A stretch of DNA of 64,000 nucleotides from Beta vulgaris subsp. vulgaris (Eukaryota; Streptophyta; Magnoliopsida; Caryophyllales; Amaranthaceae), in the NCBI RefSeq assembly GCF_026745355.1, contig NC_079202.1, forward strand, positions 60,828,622-60,892,621, written 5' to 3'. A model generated the notes under the pieces. That model was not told where the DNA came from. It saw only the letters and a program-made list of their open reading frames with translations, and searched no databases. The translations under genes were made by a program, and so were the position numbers. Below are positions 11,896 through 25,139 of the stretch, in pieces; within the stretch, counting starts at the first letter, position 1; each line of letters opens with the position of its first letter.

Positions 11896-12872
11896 GAGCA
11901 CCATTACTCATGAGTGAAAATAAAGAATCATGACATGAATGAGAAAAAAGTGTTCTTAATCACAATTGGAAAAAAGCTCAAGAGGTGAATGGGAGTGATT
12001 GGGGCAAAAAAATGGGATGGGGTGAGTGAAATGTTGATCAGGCATGGGAGTGGGACCCACTGCCTGGTCAGCATTTCTGTATTTTTTTGCCTCACAAAAA
12101 AATTACCTCGCTGACACGTGTCAGCGCCAGTTGCAGCGTGCCATTTGTCACGCACACCACTTGTCTCCTTTTAATTGGAGAACAAAAATATAACCGTTGT
12201 AAATTTTACAACGGTTATATTTTAAAAAATATAAAATAAAAATAAAATAAAAATACCAACGGCTTTATTTTTTCAAGATCTATAAATAGAGACCCATTTT
12301 GCTATATTTTGGGCACACTTAATTTTCTCCATCTTCACTAATTTCTTCTCTTTGTTCTAACTCTTCTTAATTAAGTCTGTAATTGTCGCAAACAATGTAG
12401 CATTTTATGTATTTCGTTCTTAAAATTATATTAAAATGCCAATTGTGTCTCATATCATTAAAAACGTTAACTAATTTCGTATTTAATTACTTAATGAAAA
12501 CGCTAATTACATATGCTACGTATTAATAAAAGCTAATTATGTAAATAACTTAATTATTAAAATGATAATTATAATTTTAAATTTATTAATTTAATTAATT
12601 AATAATAAAATATCAATTAGTAATGAATATTTCATATCATTAAAAAGTAAATAATAAAAATATTGTATGATGGTGGTTGGATGATGAGAGAGAAAAAGTA
12701 GTTGGATAGGGTCAAAAAAATAAAAGAGACGAAAAAGTAGTTAGGATGATTGAAAAATGATTCATGGTTAAGGAGATGATTGAGAAAAGATTGTGGGATG
12801 TTATTTTTTAGAGAGAGAAAGTTAGAAAAAGAGTGAGATAATTAAGTTTTTCACTCATGAGTAATGGTGCTC
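11896..12872. mobile_element. PIF/Harbinger (Tourist-type) MITE, 977 bp
   Basis: Perfect terminal inverted repeats of about 25 bp begin GAGCACCATTACTCATGAG. They are flanked by TAA on both sides (11893-11895 and 12873-12875), the 3-bp TTA/TAA duplication of PIF/Harbinger elements. The interior contains a 19-bp-arm palindrome (12185-12223, ACAACGG core) and a TATAAATA box at 12281 followed by CT-rich leader-like sequence. This is as if the promoter end of an autonomous parent were retained. No transposase frame remains. Confidence 0.8.
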
Positions 12873-12875
12873 TAA

Positions 12876-13348
12876 TACTTCGCACTTGGCCATTTCAAGA
12901 ACCTATACGTTTAGACAAACCAAAAATCAAAACAACAGAACAATATGCAATATTCATAGTACAATTCACAGAACTATGCTTTTTGTAATAAAAATCAATT
13001 CCAATGGCTCTCAACTTACTTCTAGTCATTAAATCAAAGTAAAGGAGTTCAAGCTACATTTGTGGATTTATACAAGATATAATACGAGAATGGTTCAATA
13101 ATTGTTATAATTACATTGAAAGAATGAACTCGTATACAAAACCATGAATAGCCATAGCTGAACCAAGCTGATAAATTTACATATTGTCACAAGAAAAAGG
13201 GGGGAGGAGAGGGAGGCCGTAATCTTCTATCAGAAGTGAAGATTCTTCCACAAGTTAGCATATGGGTCAGTTCTTCTAACTCTATCAAAACCTGTAAAAC
13301 TTTTAGTTATTTTTCTCCAAGGCTTGTAAAATGGCAAAATTTGATGCT
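12876..13348. other. 3' flank of the ATX-like gene
   Basis: AT-rich DNA that presumably includes the 3' UTR of the ATX-like gene. Nothing else is recognisable. Confidence 0.4.
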
Positions 13349-16300
13349 TTAATTCATGAATTTGCGGCAGTTGGGAGCTCTACAAAGGCAAGGGACTTTT
13401 GAGTCATCCCGTTCATCAGGATCAAACAAGTAATCATATCTGCAAGAGAAAGGGGATTAAAATGAGAACTACACTCGTAATTTATTGATCAAATTTTAAC
13501 ACAAACAGCAGGAAGTACTTCGAGTAAATAAGCAAACTGGAAAACCAACGAGCAAAACTAGTGAAAGCAAGGAAGATTACGTACGTGAGTTCTGCACCAG
13601 CAGGAACGTTAGTCTTGGCAATTAGCACAATTCGGCTCTCCTGATGACCGACACTCATAATCCGAGCATAGCAGTTGGGCATACACTGTGCACATTGAAA
13701 TAACATGATCTCATCAGGTTATACTTGGATGATTCATACATACTTGAATATTTTCTAGTGAAGGGGTAGATATATGAAGCAATCACAAAGTTCTGTCCAA
13801 AAGGGAGGAAATGATTTGGACGTGAACTGTTTGGATGAGTTACCAAGCTGACTAGCTCAGCCAACCGAAACCACAACATTTAGAATCAGATTATGAATGA
13901 ACTCATTGCCTCAAATACTGGCAGTAGGGATAATCTTGGTGAGATTTTTTTTAAAGAAAGAGCCAAATTCAATACTAATAGAGAGGAACATGAGCTTACG
14001 GAGTGGTTGATTAGGCGAGCAATGTTTCCTTTGTTGGTAGCATCGATTACTACATCTTCACTGATCTTAAACAGCTGTATAAACAAGCGAACATTAGATA
14101 GACCAGCAATATCCATTTCTATCCAAAACCGACAGGTGATATATAATGATAGATTTCCCTAAAGCAACAAGAAAAAAAAATATAGATAAAGCGAACCAAA
14201 ATGTGGATAGGAGCGAATTTAATACATCACTACGTGGACCTCCTTCATCAATTCCCAGCTTGCCATATGAAATACTAAAATATTCATAGGGGAAATATGA
14301 AAATGGTACAGTTTCAGGTGCACATATATCTTGGTGAAGGCATGCCCGCTTATTTTGTTATTTAATTAGAATCACCAATCGCTAAAGCTTAGAAGGCAAA
14401 AGGTATTGATTGACACACGTTCATTGCAGATAAATCATACTCTCTATCTACACAGATGTCCAATAACAGTTGTCACATTACCTTAGTATATAGTATTGGT
14501 TATAATTCGATTTCCATATATGGCACCACGTACAGGATCTTTTTTGAAATATTATGACATACCCCTTTTTCTTAAGCAATCATATCCTTATAAGACTGAA
14601 GACACCATAAAACAATTTACCCCTACTCTGAGTACACACATTGCTCAAGGGATGCAGCTATTATATACAGTTACACACTATAAAAATAGACAACAGTTTA
14701 TCTAACACCGCAAAGATAATAGAAATTAGAGTCTCACCCACCACCCAAAGCCTCACCAAAAGAAAAAAAGGGAGAAAGGGAAAACGGAAAGGAGGTGGGT
14801 CAAACAACAATAGCTGAGAATGCAGATAAATGATTTCCACTTACATAGCAATCTTTTCCTTCTACACGATACTGTGCCTCTCTCAAATCAGCAACACTGC
14901 GCCTCACCTGTTCACCACGATACTCAAGGACCTGAAAAGCAAGATTCAGTGTCAGCCAATGTGCATTTTACCCGAATTATTTATATAAAACATGAAAAAC
15001 CTTCTCCCCCTTTCAAGGATCCAGCATGCAACAAGAAAATAACTTGGCAACAGTTAAGAAATGGCCAAACGGGCCAAATCAGGCTCAGCCCCCAGAAACC
15101 AGCCTAGTTTTGGTTCAGCTAATCCTGATACCCGGAAGCCCAACCCTTAAAATCACATTTATTAAATGTGCTACCCACAAAAATACACCAGTCTAGGAGA
15201 CTCGACCATAGTCCAGGCCCTATGAACTAGCCCAGTCGAACAGTCCAATATTTCTAAGTTTCATAAAACATTCTCCTTATTGCCCTTCTTACTTTTTTCC
15301 TCCTCCATCTTCAATCATTACCTCATTTTTTACACACTTGACACTTCATGTAGCATACACTTCTCTCTCCTTTTCTTGTTTCATTTGATGATGTAACCCA
15401 GTTCCAACAATTGCTGTGTTTCCCCAAAAAAAAAAGGGAATTTATTTCTGTAACTAGGTATTACTATAGTTACTCCTCTCCAATTGATTTCAAGATAGAT
15501 AAGATACCACAGAAAGTAAACAGGTCTACTCTTTAATCAACCATAAAATATAATATAGTTGCATAAATAAAACCAAAAATAAGACAAAATCCACGACTAG
15601 CATTCCTTAGTCTGTATGCAAGGAGGGCGAAAGCAAAATTCCGGGTTTGGGCTCACTGGACTGAAGATATTTTAATAGTAGATAAATAAAAAACACTAGG
15701 CCAAGCATCTAAACATTAGCATCTAATGCCTATTGGTATTTCCCAAAGTTGCTCAAAACAATTATACGAGATTTAAGCTTGAGCAAACTAGAGCAAACTA
15801 GAGCAAATGCGCTAAATATTTCCACAATACCATGTCTCCTTCATGAATGCTCCGACGTGCAAAGAGGCCCCATCCATGTATTCCAGATTTCCCAAAACAA
15901 ACCCGCTGGTTTTCTGTATTCTGTTCCATTAAAAGTATTAGTTAGAAATTCAAACATAAGCCTTAGCAATCTAACACTGAAAGAAGAAGCTTGCCTGTAA
16001 CTGACGAAGGCGCTCCTTGAACGAAGACAACTGTTTTGCATGATTAACGTCCTGCACAGGAAAACAGGAAAACATAGACATTTATCAAGCTAGCCATCTG
16101 AAGCAGGATTCTAGTGATACATCAATGAAAAACTCAAACACCAAAAAGGGAGCCGTAGAGGAAATAAAGTGGAAGATAAAATGCATAACCGGACCCATCT
16201 AGAAAAGACAGAATTGAAAACAAAGAAGTCAACAGAGCGCAAAAAGTACCCTGAAAGAATTCAAACTATCAATCTTTGCAATATCATGATGGATTGGCCC

Positions 16301-19300
16301 GATTAATCGATGGAATATTGGATCTCTGCCTGCTTCCTAATATTACCCAAAAAAGAAAAGATAAGTGAATAACATGAGCAAAAGTGACCTGTGTTAGCTA
16401 AATAGCAGATTATCCTAGTATTTAAAACACAAAAAAAAAGCTCTTAACTAAGGGCTAGAAGCCCAGAATAGCAGAATGTATCTACTTTACTCAGAGACAT
16501 GCAGATTAAAAAGCAAGACATACAATGAGTAAACTGAAAATACCTTATTTTTGGACCTAGTATACATCCGGCACCTTGCAGCAGATAGAGGATCATATTG
16601 ATCAGATTTTGAAGGCATGGGGTCAGGGAGTTCAATTCTTTTAGAAATGAGCCTTGAACCTTTGAAGCTTCTACCTTGCTTATGGTCTTGAAGCAACAAT
16701 CGAGTAGAGAAAATATCCCCTTCTGGAGTTTGCACAACTAACACAGCATCTGGATTAGGGTTCCTAAAACAAAATACACAGCATTAAGAACACTGCAATA
16801 CTATTACCCCTGAAAGGTCTATGTTATGTTAATTGACCATTCCAAGAGACACAGTGCACCGAATCTGAAACCTAAATTCATTCCAGAGAAGTTCAAGAAA
16901 GATATGCACCACATGCTAGAAATGGTGCGATTCATAGAGAAAAATTGCATAGAATATGAATTTCTGGATTAAAGATAAACCACACAAAAGAAAACCATAG
17001 AAATTACCTGTGAAAAGCACAATATGACACCTTTCTTGTCACCTGTACTCCATTATTCTCCATACAGTGTAGCTGCAAGAAGCATTCACAAGGATCTTAA
17101 GGTGATACGGGTAGATATTTGAGCCAATCAATATACACTAAAATAAGAGATTGAGAACGAGTCTAGAAGTATTGGCCCACACAATGCAATTATATTGATT
17201 AGTCAATATAAGCTTACCCAAACTACCAAACTGCATACCACTTACCACCAATATAGATGGTTTTCAGCAGCACAAAGTATACAGAAAAACATTTACCACA
17301 TAAATTCACACTATAACTATCACAAGAATGAATAAACAAAACCTAATTTCATAATCCCACCAAGTATCTTCCAGCTTTGTGTTAGGAGAATGAAAGCAAG
17401 GCAAAATAAGACCAAACAGGCATAGCTCTATCAGATTTTTAAAGAGGAACTTTATGATCCCTCCATCCCAAAATGAATTTCACAATTTGGTTTGACATAT
17501 AGATAAAAAAAATTGTTAAACGTAAATATAAATATTCTTAAGATGATATAGAGGGAAAAAAACAGTAAGCGAATACTGTTGGGATGGAGACAAAAAGGGG
17601 CCGATGTGATGGAGAGGAAAGGAAAACTTACTTCAAATAGAAAAGTGAGGTTTATTCTATAAGTTATAACACCCCGTAAAGGACCATGTGAAGTCTATTT
17701 AAAGTTTAAATGGGAAGGTTCATTTATTTTTAAAAGAATTAATCAATGAAAAACAGGATACTAGTGAACCAACAAGACAAAATAAAAAGATAAGCAAAAT
17801 GGAAAAATATTTCTGGCAGGTGATAACGCGGCATGTGCCTGCAGATAAGCAAAAATTATCCCTCTCCCACAAGGATAGAAACAGAGCATGGACCTTAAAA
17901 TTCTAGACTAGTTGTAACAATGTAACCTACAATACTCTAAACTCTTCAATTTAACTCAAACATTCAAGTCCGATTCTCGATACTATGACATGGGTAGTAG
18001 ACACTTTGACATTTCATATTGAGAAAAATTCATGGAAATTTTTTTGTAAATTAACTGAGTAGGACACTTGGACATGTAGCCTTATCCGATAAGCGCATCC
18101 AAGTCCGAAAGACATAGGTTGTTACTTATAACTGTAGACTGTAGTGAAATTGAGGTGCTTTGTCAAGTGAGATAATGAAATTAATTGCGAGTAAGGACTT
18201 TAAATTTGTTTTGTCGTATAGATGACATAATTCATTATTTCACATCGATATGCAAGTTCTAGCAGGCTGTCATTCATATATGTGGAGCTCAAGTGTCTGG
18301 TCGCACCAAAACACAAGCCACTATTTAATTCCTAGGTTCACCTTCCAATTTCGCTACAAAGATTGAACACCTGAGGTGTTTACTTTAGCCGTAGGACATG
18401 TAATGAATATGATTAACCACTTAAGCAGTAAGCACTCTCCCCCACAGCCACCAGTTGAAAATGACAGGGAAAAAACTTACTTCCATGCAATACCCTGCCC
18501 TTGCTGCACATGTGGCATGATAATAGGTAGCACATTTGCAGCATTGAATGCAGGATCCATGAATCTGCTTACATATTACGCATTTCTGCAACCATCCAAA
18601 AGGCATATTCAGCAAAGCAGATCAACTATCCAACAATGTTGTTAATGATGATAAAAATTATAACATTGCATCCTCTAGCCCAAAACAAAGAGTGCTCCTA
18701 GCTAGGGACCAGTGATTTGAAAGACGAAAGAAAATAAAAAATAAAAATACTAGGGAAGAAAAGGAAAGAGAGAAGTAATAATGCCTTCACAAATGAGTTC
18801 ATTGAAATTCTCAATATCCCCATTGCCGGTTCCATTATTTCATGATCTAGGAAAGCAACTTCAGGTTGAAACCAAGCACACGTGACATGAACCCATAATG
18901 TATCAACGTCAGTAGGCTTCAGAGCACCTCCTGTGGAAAAGAATAACCAAAAAAGGTGGTATTAAAAAATTAGGAAATCTGCAACAACAAAAAGTTACTA
19001 AAAAGCCACATATATAGTTGGATGATAGAGAACTTCCAACTTATTGAAAAATTAATATAGCATAATAAACTTCCAAATGGAAACTACGGAGATAGAAAGG
19101 CAACAACAAACAGAAAAACCACTGATTCACAACTGTTCCTTATTTTTCCCATTGAAAAAGCTCAGTTCCTACTTCCTAGCATGGGCTACCAAAAATTACA
19201 AGTATATGCCCCAAGTGTAAAGAAGATTCTTGGAAAACAGTGAAGCTTCTCAGCCAATTAGCTAATGAAGTTTAGAAGCATGCCTTTAACAGGACAAAGA

Positions 19301-22300
19301 CAGCACTCTCTCTTGACATCAGGAATTTCACAAGCTCTGCAAACCCAAGATGTGAAATCTTGAACATTTTTGGCTCCATAGCATTCTTGGTGAACAGCTA
19401 TTTGACACCTAGCCAACAGTAGGAATTTATTATATTTTGCACATGCTGTACAAGTTAAAAATAATGAACTCATGTATCTAGACAGGAAAGTGAGTAGAAA
19501 GATCATAGCATAGGACACACCCACCTGTCACAAATTATAATTTTATTGTAATCCCAGTCCTCAACCCATCGACATACGGCACAACGTTCTGTTGTCCATT
19601 TTGCATAAACTGGTTCATACTTTGCTGGGTATAAGAGAAATATATGAGCCTCATTAAGACACGAACTAGGACTATTCATAGATTGCACGATACTGCTAAC
19701 GAATGACAATGATGCACATAGTTGTGGAGCATTTTTCATAATCAAAGAAAATAATCACCTCTCAAAAAGCCAAATAATTTTGACTTATCCAGCTTTTGAG
19801 ATTCACAAGCAGCACTCGCTCCAAAATCTGTGAGCTGGCGGGGAAAAAAAACTAGTGTCACTACAGTACAACCTTAAACATGTCATGAACCTTCAAAGAA
19901 AAGATAAAATCCATAGAGCATCTGTAAATTTGCTGATTCTTGGTTCCTTTGGTGAAATTTTAATAAACACCAATGCAACAAAAAATATTCCCATGCAGAT
20001 GAGTCTCAAAATTCTTAAGGATAGAAAGACACTGATAGAAATCTGAATTATATGCTTCCAACAAAAGTAAATCATCCATTCAGCATATCCTCCAATACTA
20101 GGCTAGTGATTAATTGAATATAAAAGGAACAATAAAGCACAACTGCATAAGTAATACACATAAGAAGATTCTTTACCAGTTTATTTTAAAAATTTTAGAA
20201 GGGAAGGGGAGAACAGGGAAGGAAAAAGATTTTATTCAGACAGAAGATGAAGGGAGGGGAAGGAAATGAACCGCTCTGATTTTATGTGGAAAAAAGTGAT
20301 ACGTTGCTTGAACTTATTCTTGCTTCCTATTTTTTCCCTACTAAGGATGAGGACTTGGCAGCATAATAGCACGAGCATATTTGCTTCATTGCTTGAAGTT
20401 ATCACTCAGCACTTCACACTCTCTCTATCCTTAGTAGGGTCATAAAAACTGGAACCCCCAAGAACCTCTCAAAGATCCTAATTCTGAAACTGCCTACAGA
20501 ATTTCTCCCTTGGAAGCAGAATTCAAGTCTCAACACTTCAACTTCATCAAAGCATAAAATTCTCGTCATTCTCTCCTCAAAATCATCTCTGCCACCATTG
20601 TCACCACCATCTTGGCATCTTAGCATCAGCCCTCGGTTCTCCAACCTCAAAACTTCTTCAACCACCTCCCCTCTCTCCCCTACATAATCATCACCTCTGC
20701 CACGTTGACCTCTCTCTCCACCAACATGACAGCCATCTCAGCAACAGCCCTTGATTCTCCAATCACAGCTCAAGACATCTTCGACCACCTCCCCCTCTCT
20801 CTGCTGAATTGGCACAGCCTTTGCTGCATAGTTTGCATTAATGATTCCAAGTGCCGCAACCAAATTGCATCAGAACTGTCTTAAGTTCACTGAATGTTGT
20901 CCTCCAGAAAATCTCTTTGTTCTAGTGAGAAGTTGCAGTTTTAGTAAAAAAAAATCTGTTTAGATTTCAGGTAATATTAGAAACCCTGATGACCGACAGT
21001 GGGACTCAGGAATTCTGTTTTGGATCCACAGAAGGAGATAGGGAGGGAGCAGTGAGAAAGTGACAATAAACTTTAGTGCAAGACTTTGAAAAGATTTTCT
21101 TATTATGACAAGGAAAATAAATTCCTCCTATTCCCCCACCACAAATACCTCACCCAAGTAAGTTATTATCCAAAAATAACAAAAGAAACCTCCCTTTTGC
21201 CTCATCCAATCAATCTAATTGTTATCCAAACATGGAAAATAAACCCTTCACTTCCCCTTCCTCCAATCCTACTACCAAACCCAGCTGTTAATTTTACAAC
21301 ATAAAGCATGATGAGGAAACGAGAACCTAAGCCATTACATCCACATTATTATTTCTTAACTTTCAAAAGTAAACTAAAACTTAATAGACTTAACAATTTC
21401 CAAAGCTCCAAGAGTGACAGATATAAGTTCAATGATGTCATATTACTTGGTAAAAAGGAGGTTATAAATGTATAAGGAAAAAAAAAAGTAACAAATATAA
21501 GCAACAATCCAAAAGCTGGCCACAGAAGAATGCTAGCTTAACATGCCTAAACCAAACACCCAAAGTTAATTGATAAGGATGCTCCAGTCCCAAGAAATCA
21601 GACAGCTACAAGCTGCAGTTGCAAAGCATAGGCTGCACATGATGGTACATATGCATAAGCACTCAAACACACATATACCATGGTCATATATGTTCAGATA
21701 AATGAAAGATACTCCAAAATAGCAAAATCTGAATCTAGAGATAGTGCATATCCATTACTATTAGTTGATAATTATAAACAAATAGAGCAAGTGATACTAA
21801 TACTGTGACACATTGGTAAATGCAAGATAACCAAATTTTAATTTTTTTTACATTTTTTGTTTAAAGCAGAAAAGGCTGCCGTACCCATTGATGCAAGGTG
21901 ATCATGGAGCCTTTGACTTTCACACTATACTTCCATTTCTTTGCTCTACAGCCTGTGTGCTTTTCCCATTCACTTAATGACTGCTTTCTTGTCCCACATT
22001 TACCACACTTACACACAACCCTGAAGGAAACAGAATAGCACAAATAGTCATCAAATAAAAGCAAGTTTTGTCAATCAAGGAACAGGAACAATCTACAATC
22101 CCACCTGCCAATCCAATGGCAGAAAGAAGTTACAAAAGAAAAAAGAACATCAAGGGAATATAGTAAATCTTTTTCTATTCTTCAGGACTTACAAATGAAG
22201 GCTTGGAATATATGCTCCTTCCATACCATTGCACAAAACAGTTACCTCAGCAGGCGGCACTGGTTGTCTACATTAGTCAATGCACTAATTAGTCTCAGCA

Positions 22301-25139
22301 ATTTTTCTTCAATATAGGCAACTGTACAGGAGTGCCAGAAAAGACAGCACTTATGATAATAACATCAACAACAAAATATATAGAAACCAGGACAGCATGC
22401 ACACACCTGATTTCAGGTACTACTATTGTATACGATGGCTCAAATGCAAACTTTGGCTTGCAATCAGGGCAGTAGTACTCAGCATCTTCCAGATCCTTCA
22501 ATTAAAAGAAAAAAAAAAAAAAAACCTTTCAGCACAGTCCTTTGCTAGATATACGCACCAGGTCCAGTTAACACAACAGAAGCATGGAGAACACAGACCT
22601 TGAGATTTTTGCCACAAATTTCAGCACATTCAGCATGCACCCAAACATCGCAGCCATCGCAACACACCTATGCAAGGAACAAAACTCAATTTCAGGTTAT
22701 TGAACTAACCCAAAAGGGGAGCATCATGAATCAAAACAGAATTGCAGAGCCTCACCCAACTGCCACCATCAGAATGGTGCCAGATCTTCTTGCACACACC
22801 ACAGTACTGCTTTGACTTCAGTAACTGCATCAAAATTGATATTTAATAACATTTCAAATTCCTAATACATCCTTCCAATAAAATAAAAAAGATCAGCTCT
22901 GTATAAAACCTTGACACAATGTTTACACAGCAACCGGCCTTGATGGGAAATAAATGATTTATACGAGAGAACCAAACCACATCCACTGCAAGGGCGTGTA
23001 TCTCTCTTCTTCTCATGAACATCCTGAAAAAAGATCTTAATATGAATATCACCAAAAGTAAGCAAAACTAATCATATCAAGCAGCACAGGAACCAATTCC
23101 TTATCATTCACTTAGTAAAGGCAGATTAGCATACCCAAAAGGACACATCCAAATTACAACTTCACAAGATTTAATTGCACCAAGCCCGCGTAAAAGAAAG
23201 GGTAAACAAAGTAAGAAATGAAAAGACATGAACATATCGGCTAGACAGCCTTGCAGCTTACGGTGCACCTTGCAGCCCTTCTGTAAAAAGGAATTCCATT
23301 GATACAAAAACAATTCAAGAAAGCTGCCAATATGTCATAGTTGATAGTTAGGCATGGGAGATATGTTATTCAAGGCATACACCTGGAAGGAAAGGCTAAT
23401 AAGCAATGCAAATTATATCAAATTGCTCCATAAGCAATGACATCGACATTCAGCACTTTCTCAAATTTAAAACATCTACCAAAATGAACACAAAAAATGT
23501 TTAGTGTACATGCCTGGCATTGGGAAGAACAATCTTGAAGATGGTTGGAGCCAGTTGCCTCGTGAAACCCATGAGGGTTGGCGTCATAAACAGTTGATGT
23601 TACCATTCCCAACTGCCCATCCATAAACCCTTGCTCTGCCAAAAGGGCCTCCTCAATGGCCATTCTAAAATCAGTCGGCTTACTTTTATGCAAATCAGTC
23701 TGCGCCTGAAATCTGAATATATAGTGAAAAGCACAGTGAACCTCGCAGCGTCTCAAATTGGCAATGTTTCTCAACTCCTTCTCACCATTAAATATCCTTA
23801 ATTTTATGTTGTTTTAATCACAAAATAACTTATGCTATTCGAACCCACCAGCGAACAGCATTATAGTAACCATAAACGGATCACATGCAAAATTGTTCAC
23901 TTTCAAGATATGACCAAAGCTCCAAGCAAGTAGTATGAGATTAAACACTAAACCAGAGTATCCTACTATTTAATGAAGAACATAACATCACAACATCATA
24001 CCTGTATCATGAGTTTACTGATAAAACAAAATTTTCGGGGTTGATATCAATTGAACTCGAGTAGTCATGTTAAGCAAAAAAATTGACAATAAATTTCAAC
24101 AAGATTTTTGAAAACTTACCTGTCTAGGTATTCGAGAAATGGAAAAATCATTCCGCCTTTAAGCCACGAGTAATCCTGATTGTTATCACCAATAAAAACA
24201 TGAAAAGGTTTAAAATCTAGGCAGCCATATAACTATAATGTCGTTTTATTTCAATTAATATGAATAGAGATATGAGAAGCTCACCCTTTGCTTTCCATTC
24301 TTCGAATAACCAAAGTACATTACACATATAGCACCAGGTATACACGAACTCAAAACCGCCTCAGGTGCTTGCAACATTGGATCAATTACAATGGCAGGCC
24401 AAGCAGGGTATCTCTTCCCTGATTTTGCCCACACTATATCCCCCAAAGCAAAGTCCTGCGGTCCATAAATCGCTTTCTTCTGTTTCACCTTGGTCCTTAA
24501 CCCTCTCCCTACACACTTGTCACTAGTAAGAGGCACAGCCACCGGCATATAATCCTTATTCGCGACGAAAGCTGAAGAATTCCACCCATTTATCGAAGGT
24601 TTACTATACAAAAAATCATTCATCATCCCATCCTCTTCTGTGTCCTGACAATAAGGATGATACTTATAGCTAGGCAACTTTAGTTTCTCCTCCTTAAACT
24701 CCTTTTTAACCAAATATGGGCTGAAATTCGAACCTTCTAGCTTATTCTTCTTATTATCCCGTCTTTTCAGATAAATTTCATGTAAACCTGACTCAATATC
24801 AGCAAATTTGGACTTACTATCCTTCTTTAAACCAGCAACACAGTCACTAAACCTAGAAGGCAATGTCGGAACCCGCCCTCTCGATGTTTTTCTTGAATAC
24901 ACAGCAACAGTCTTCGAATCCGACTCCGTTTCTTCCCCAAAAGATGAACCACCCTCTGTGTAAGATGAGCTCATTGCGGCATTACTCTCATTCTGAGTGT
25001 AACCGTAAGTAAGTGTTGCAGTTCTTCGCTTCTTAAGATGCACAGAAACTCCATTATCATCTTCTTCAATTCCAGAATCCTCAAAATCACATCGTTTAAG
25101 ATCAGGCATTTCAAAATTAGATGGTCGTTTAACAATCAT
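13349..25139 (-). CDS. ATX3/4/5-type histone H3K4 methyltransferase (23 exons, 1028 aa)
   Basis: Exons are 25139-24285, 24175-24120, 23712-23514, 23023-22910, 22824-22756, 22667-22599, 22495-22407, 22267-22193, 22020-21885, 19834-19759, 19624-19525, 19408-19284, 18930-18785, 18585-18481, 17072-17008, 16763-16544, 16336-16250, 16051-15995, 15920-15831, 14931-14845, 14074-14000, 13685-13585 and 13439-13349. All are in frame. Domains in order: PWWP (about 230-300, [20 protein letters not shown]); Cys-rich knuckle and PHD1 (about 380-467); PHD2 plus extended PHD (about 585-740, [10 protein letters not shown], then [13 protein letters not shown]); SET (about 886-1005, [17 protein letters not shown], then [15 protein letters not shown], then ELTYDY); and a post-[11 protein letters not shown]. 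The catalytic NHS and Tyr residues are present. Arabidopsis ATX3-5 act together in H3K4 di/trimethylation and have nearly this length. Introns 3, 12, 13 and 18 appear to use GC donors. The choice among ATX3, ATX4 and ATX5 is open. Confidence 0.93.
17458..17592. mobile_element. Stowaway-like MITE in ATX intron 14
   Basis: The left end ccctccatcccaaaatga and right end tgttgggatggag are inverted copies about 135 bp apart, typical of Stowaway termini. The TA duplication is not clean, so the copy may be decayed. Confidence 0.45.
20726..20884 (+). pseudogene. Possible F-box-like fragment inside ATX intron 9
   Basis: A 52-residue open frame on the strand opposite the host gene contains [19 protein letters not shown] followed by [12 protein letters not shown]. 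This loosely follows the F-box pattern (DIFxxLPxxLLxxxSxVC). It lies in the 2.05-kb intron 9. A CT-rich segment just upstream (about 20612-20690) looks like a diverged copy of the same text (cagccctcggttctccaa against cagcccttgattctccaa). It may be a captured or retroposed fragment. Chance resemblance is possible. Confidence 0.25.

Noticed and set aside
22250..22320. An exon-like open stretch ([15 protein letters not shown]) in ATX intron 7 on the minus strand
   Set aside because: Its frame does not fit the preceding exon. The conserved VLCNGMEG segment is read in another frame starting at 22267, which fits both neighbours.
23104..23313. A Cys-containing frame in ATX intron 3 ([15 protein letters not shown])
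   Set aside because: Exons 3 and 4 join in phase without it, and ATX relatives have no extra segment there.
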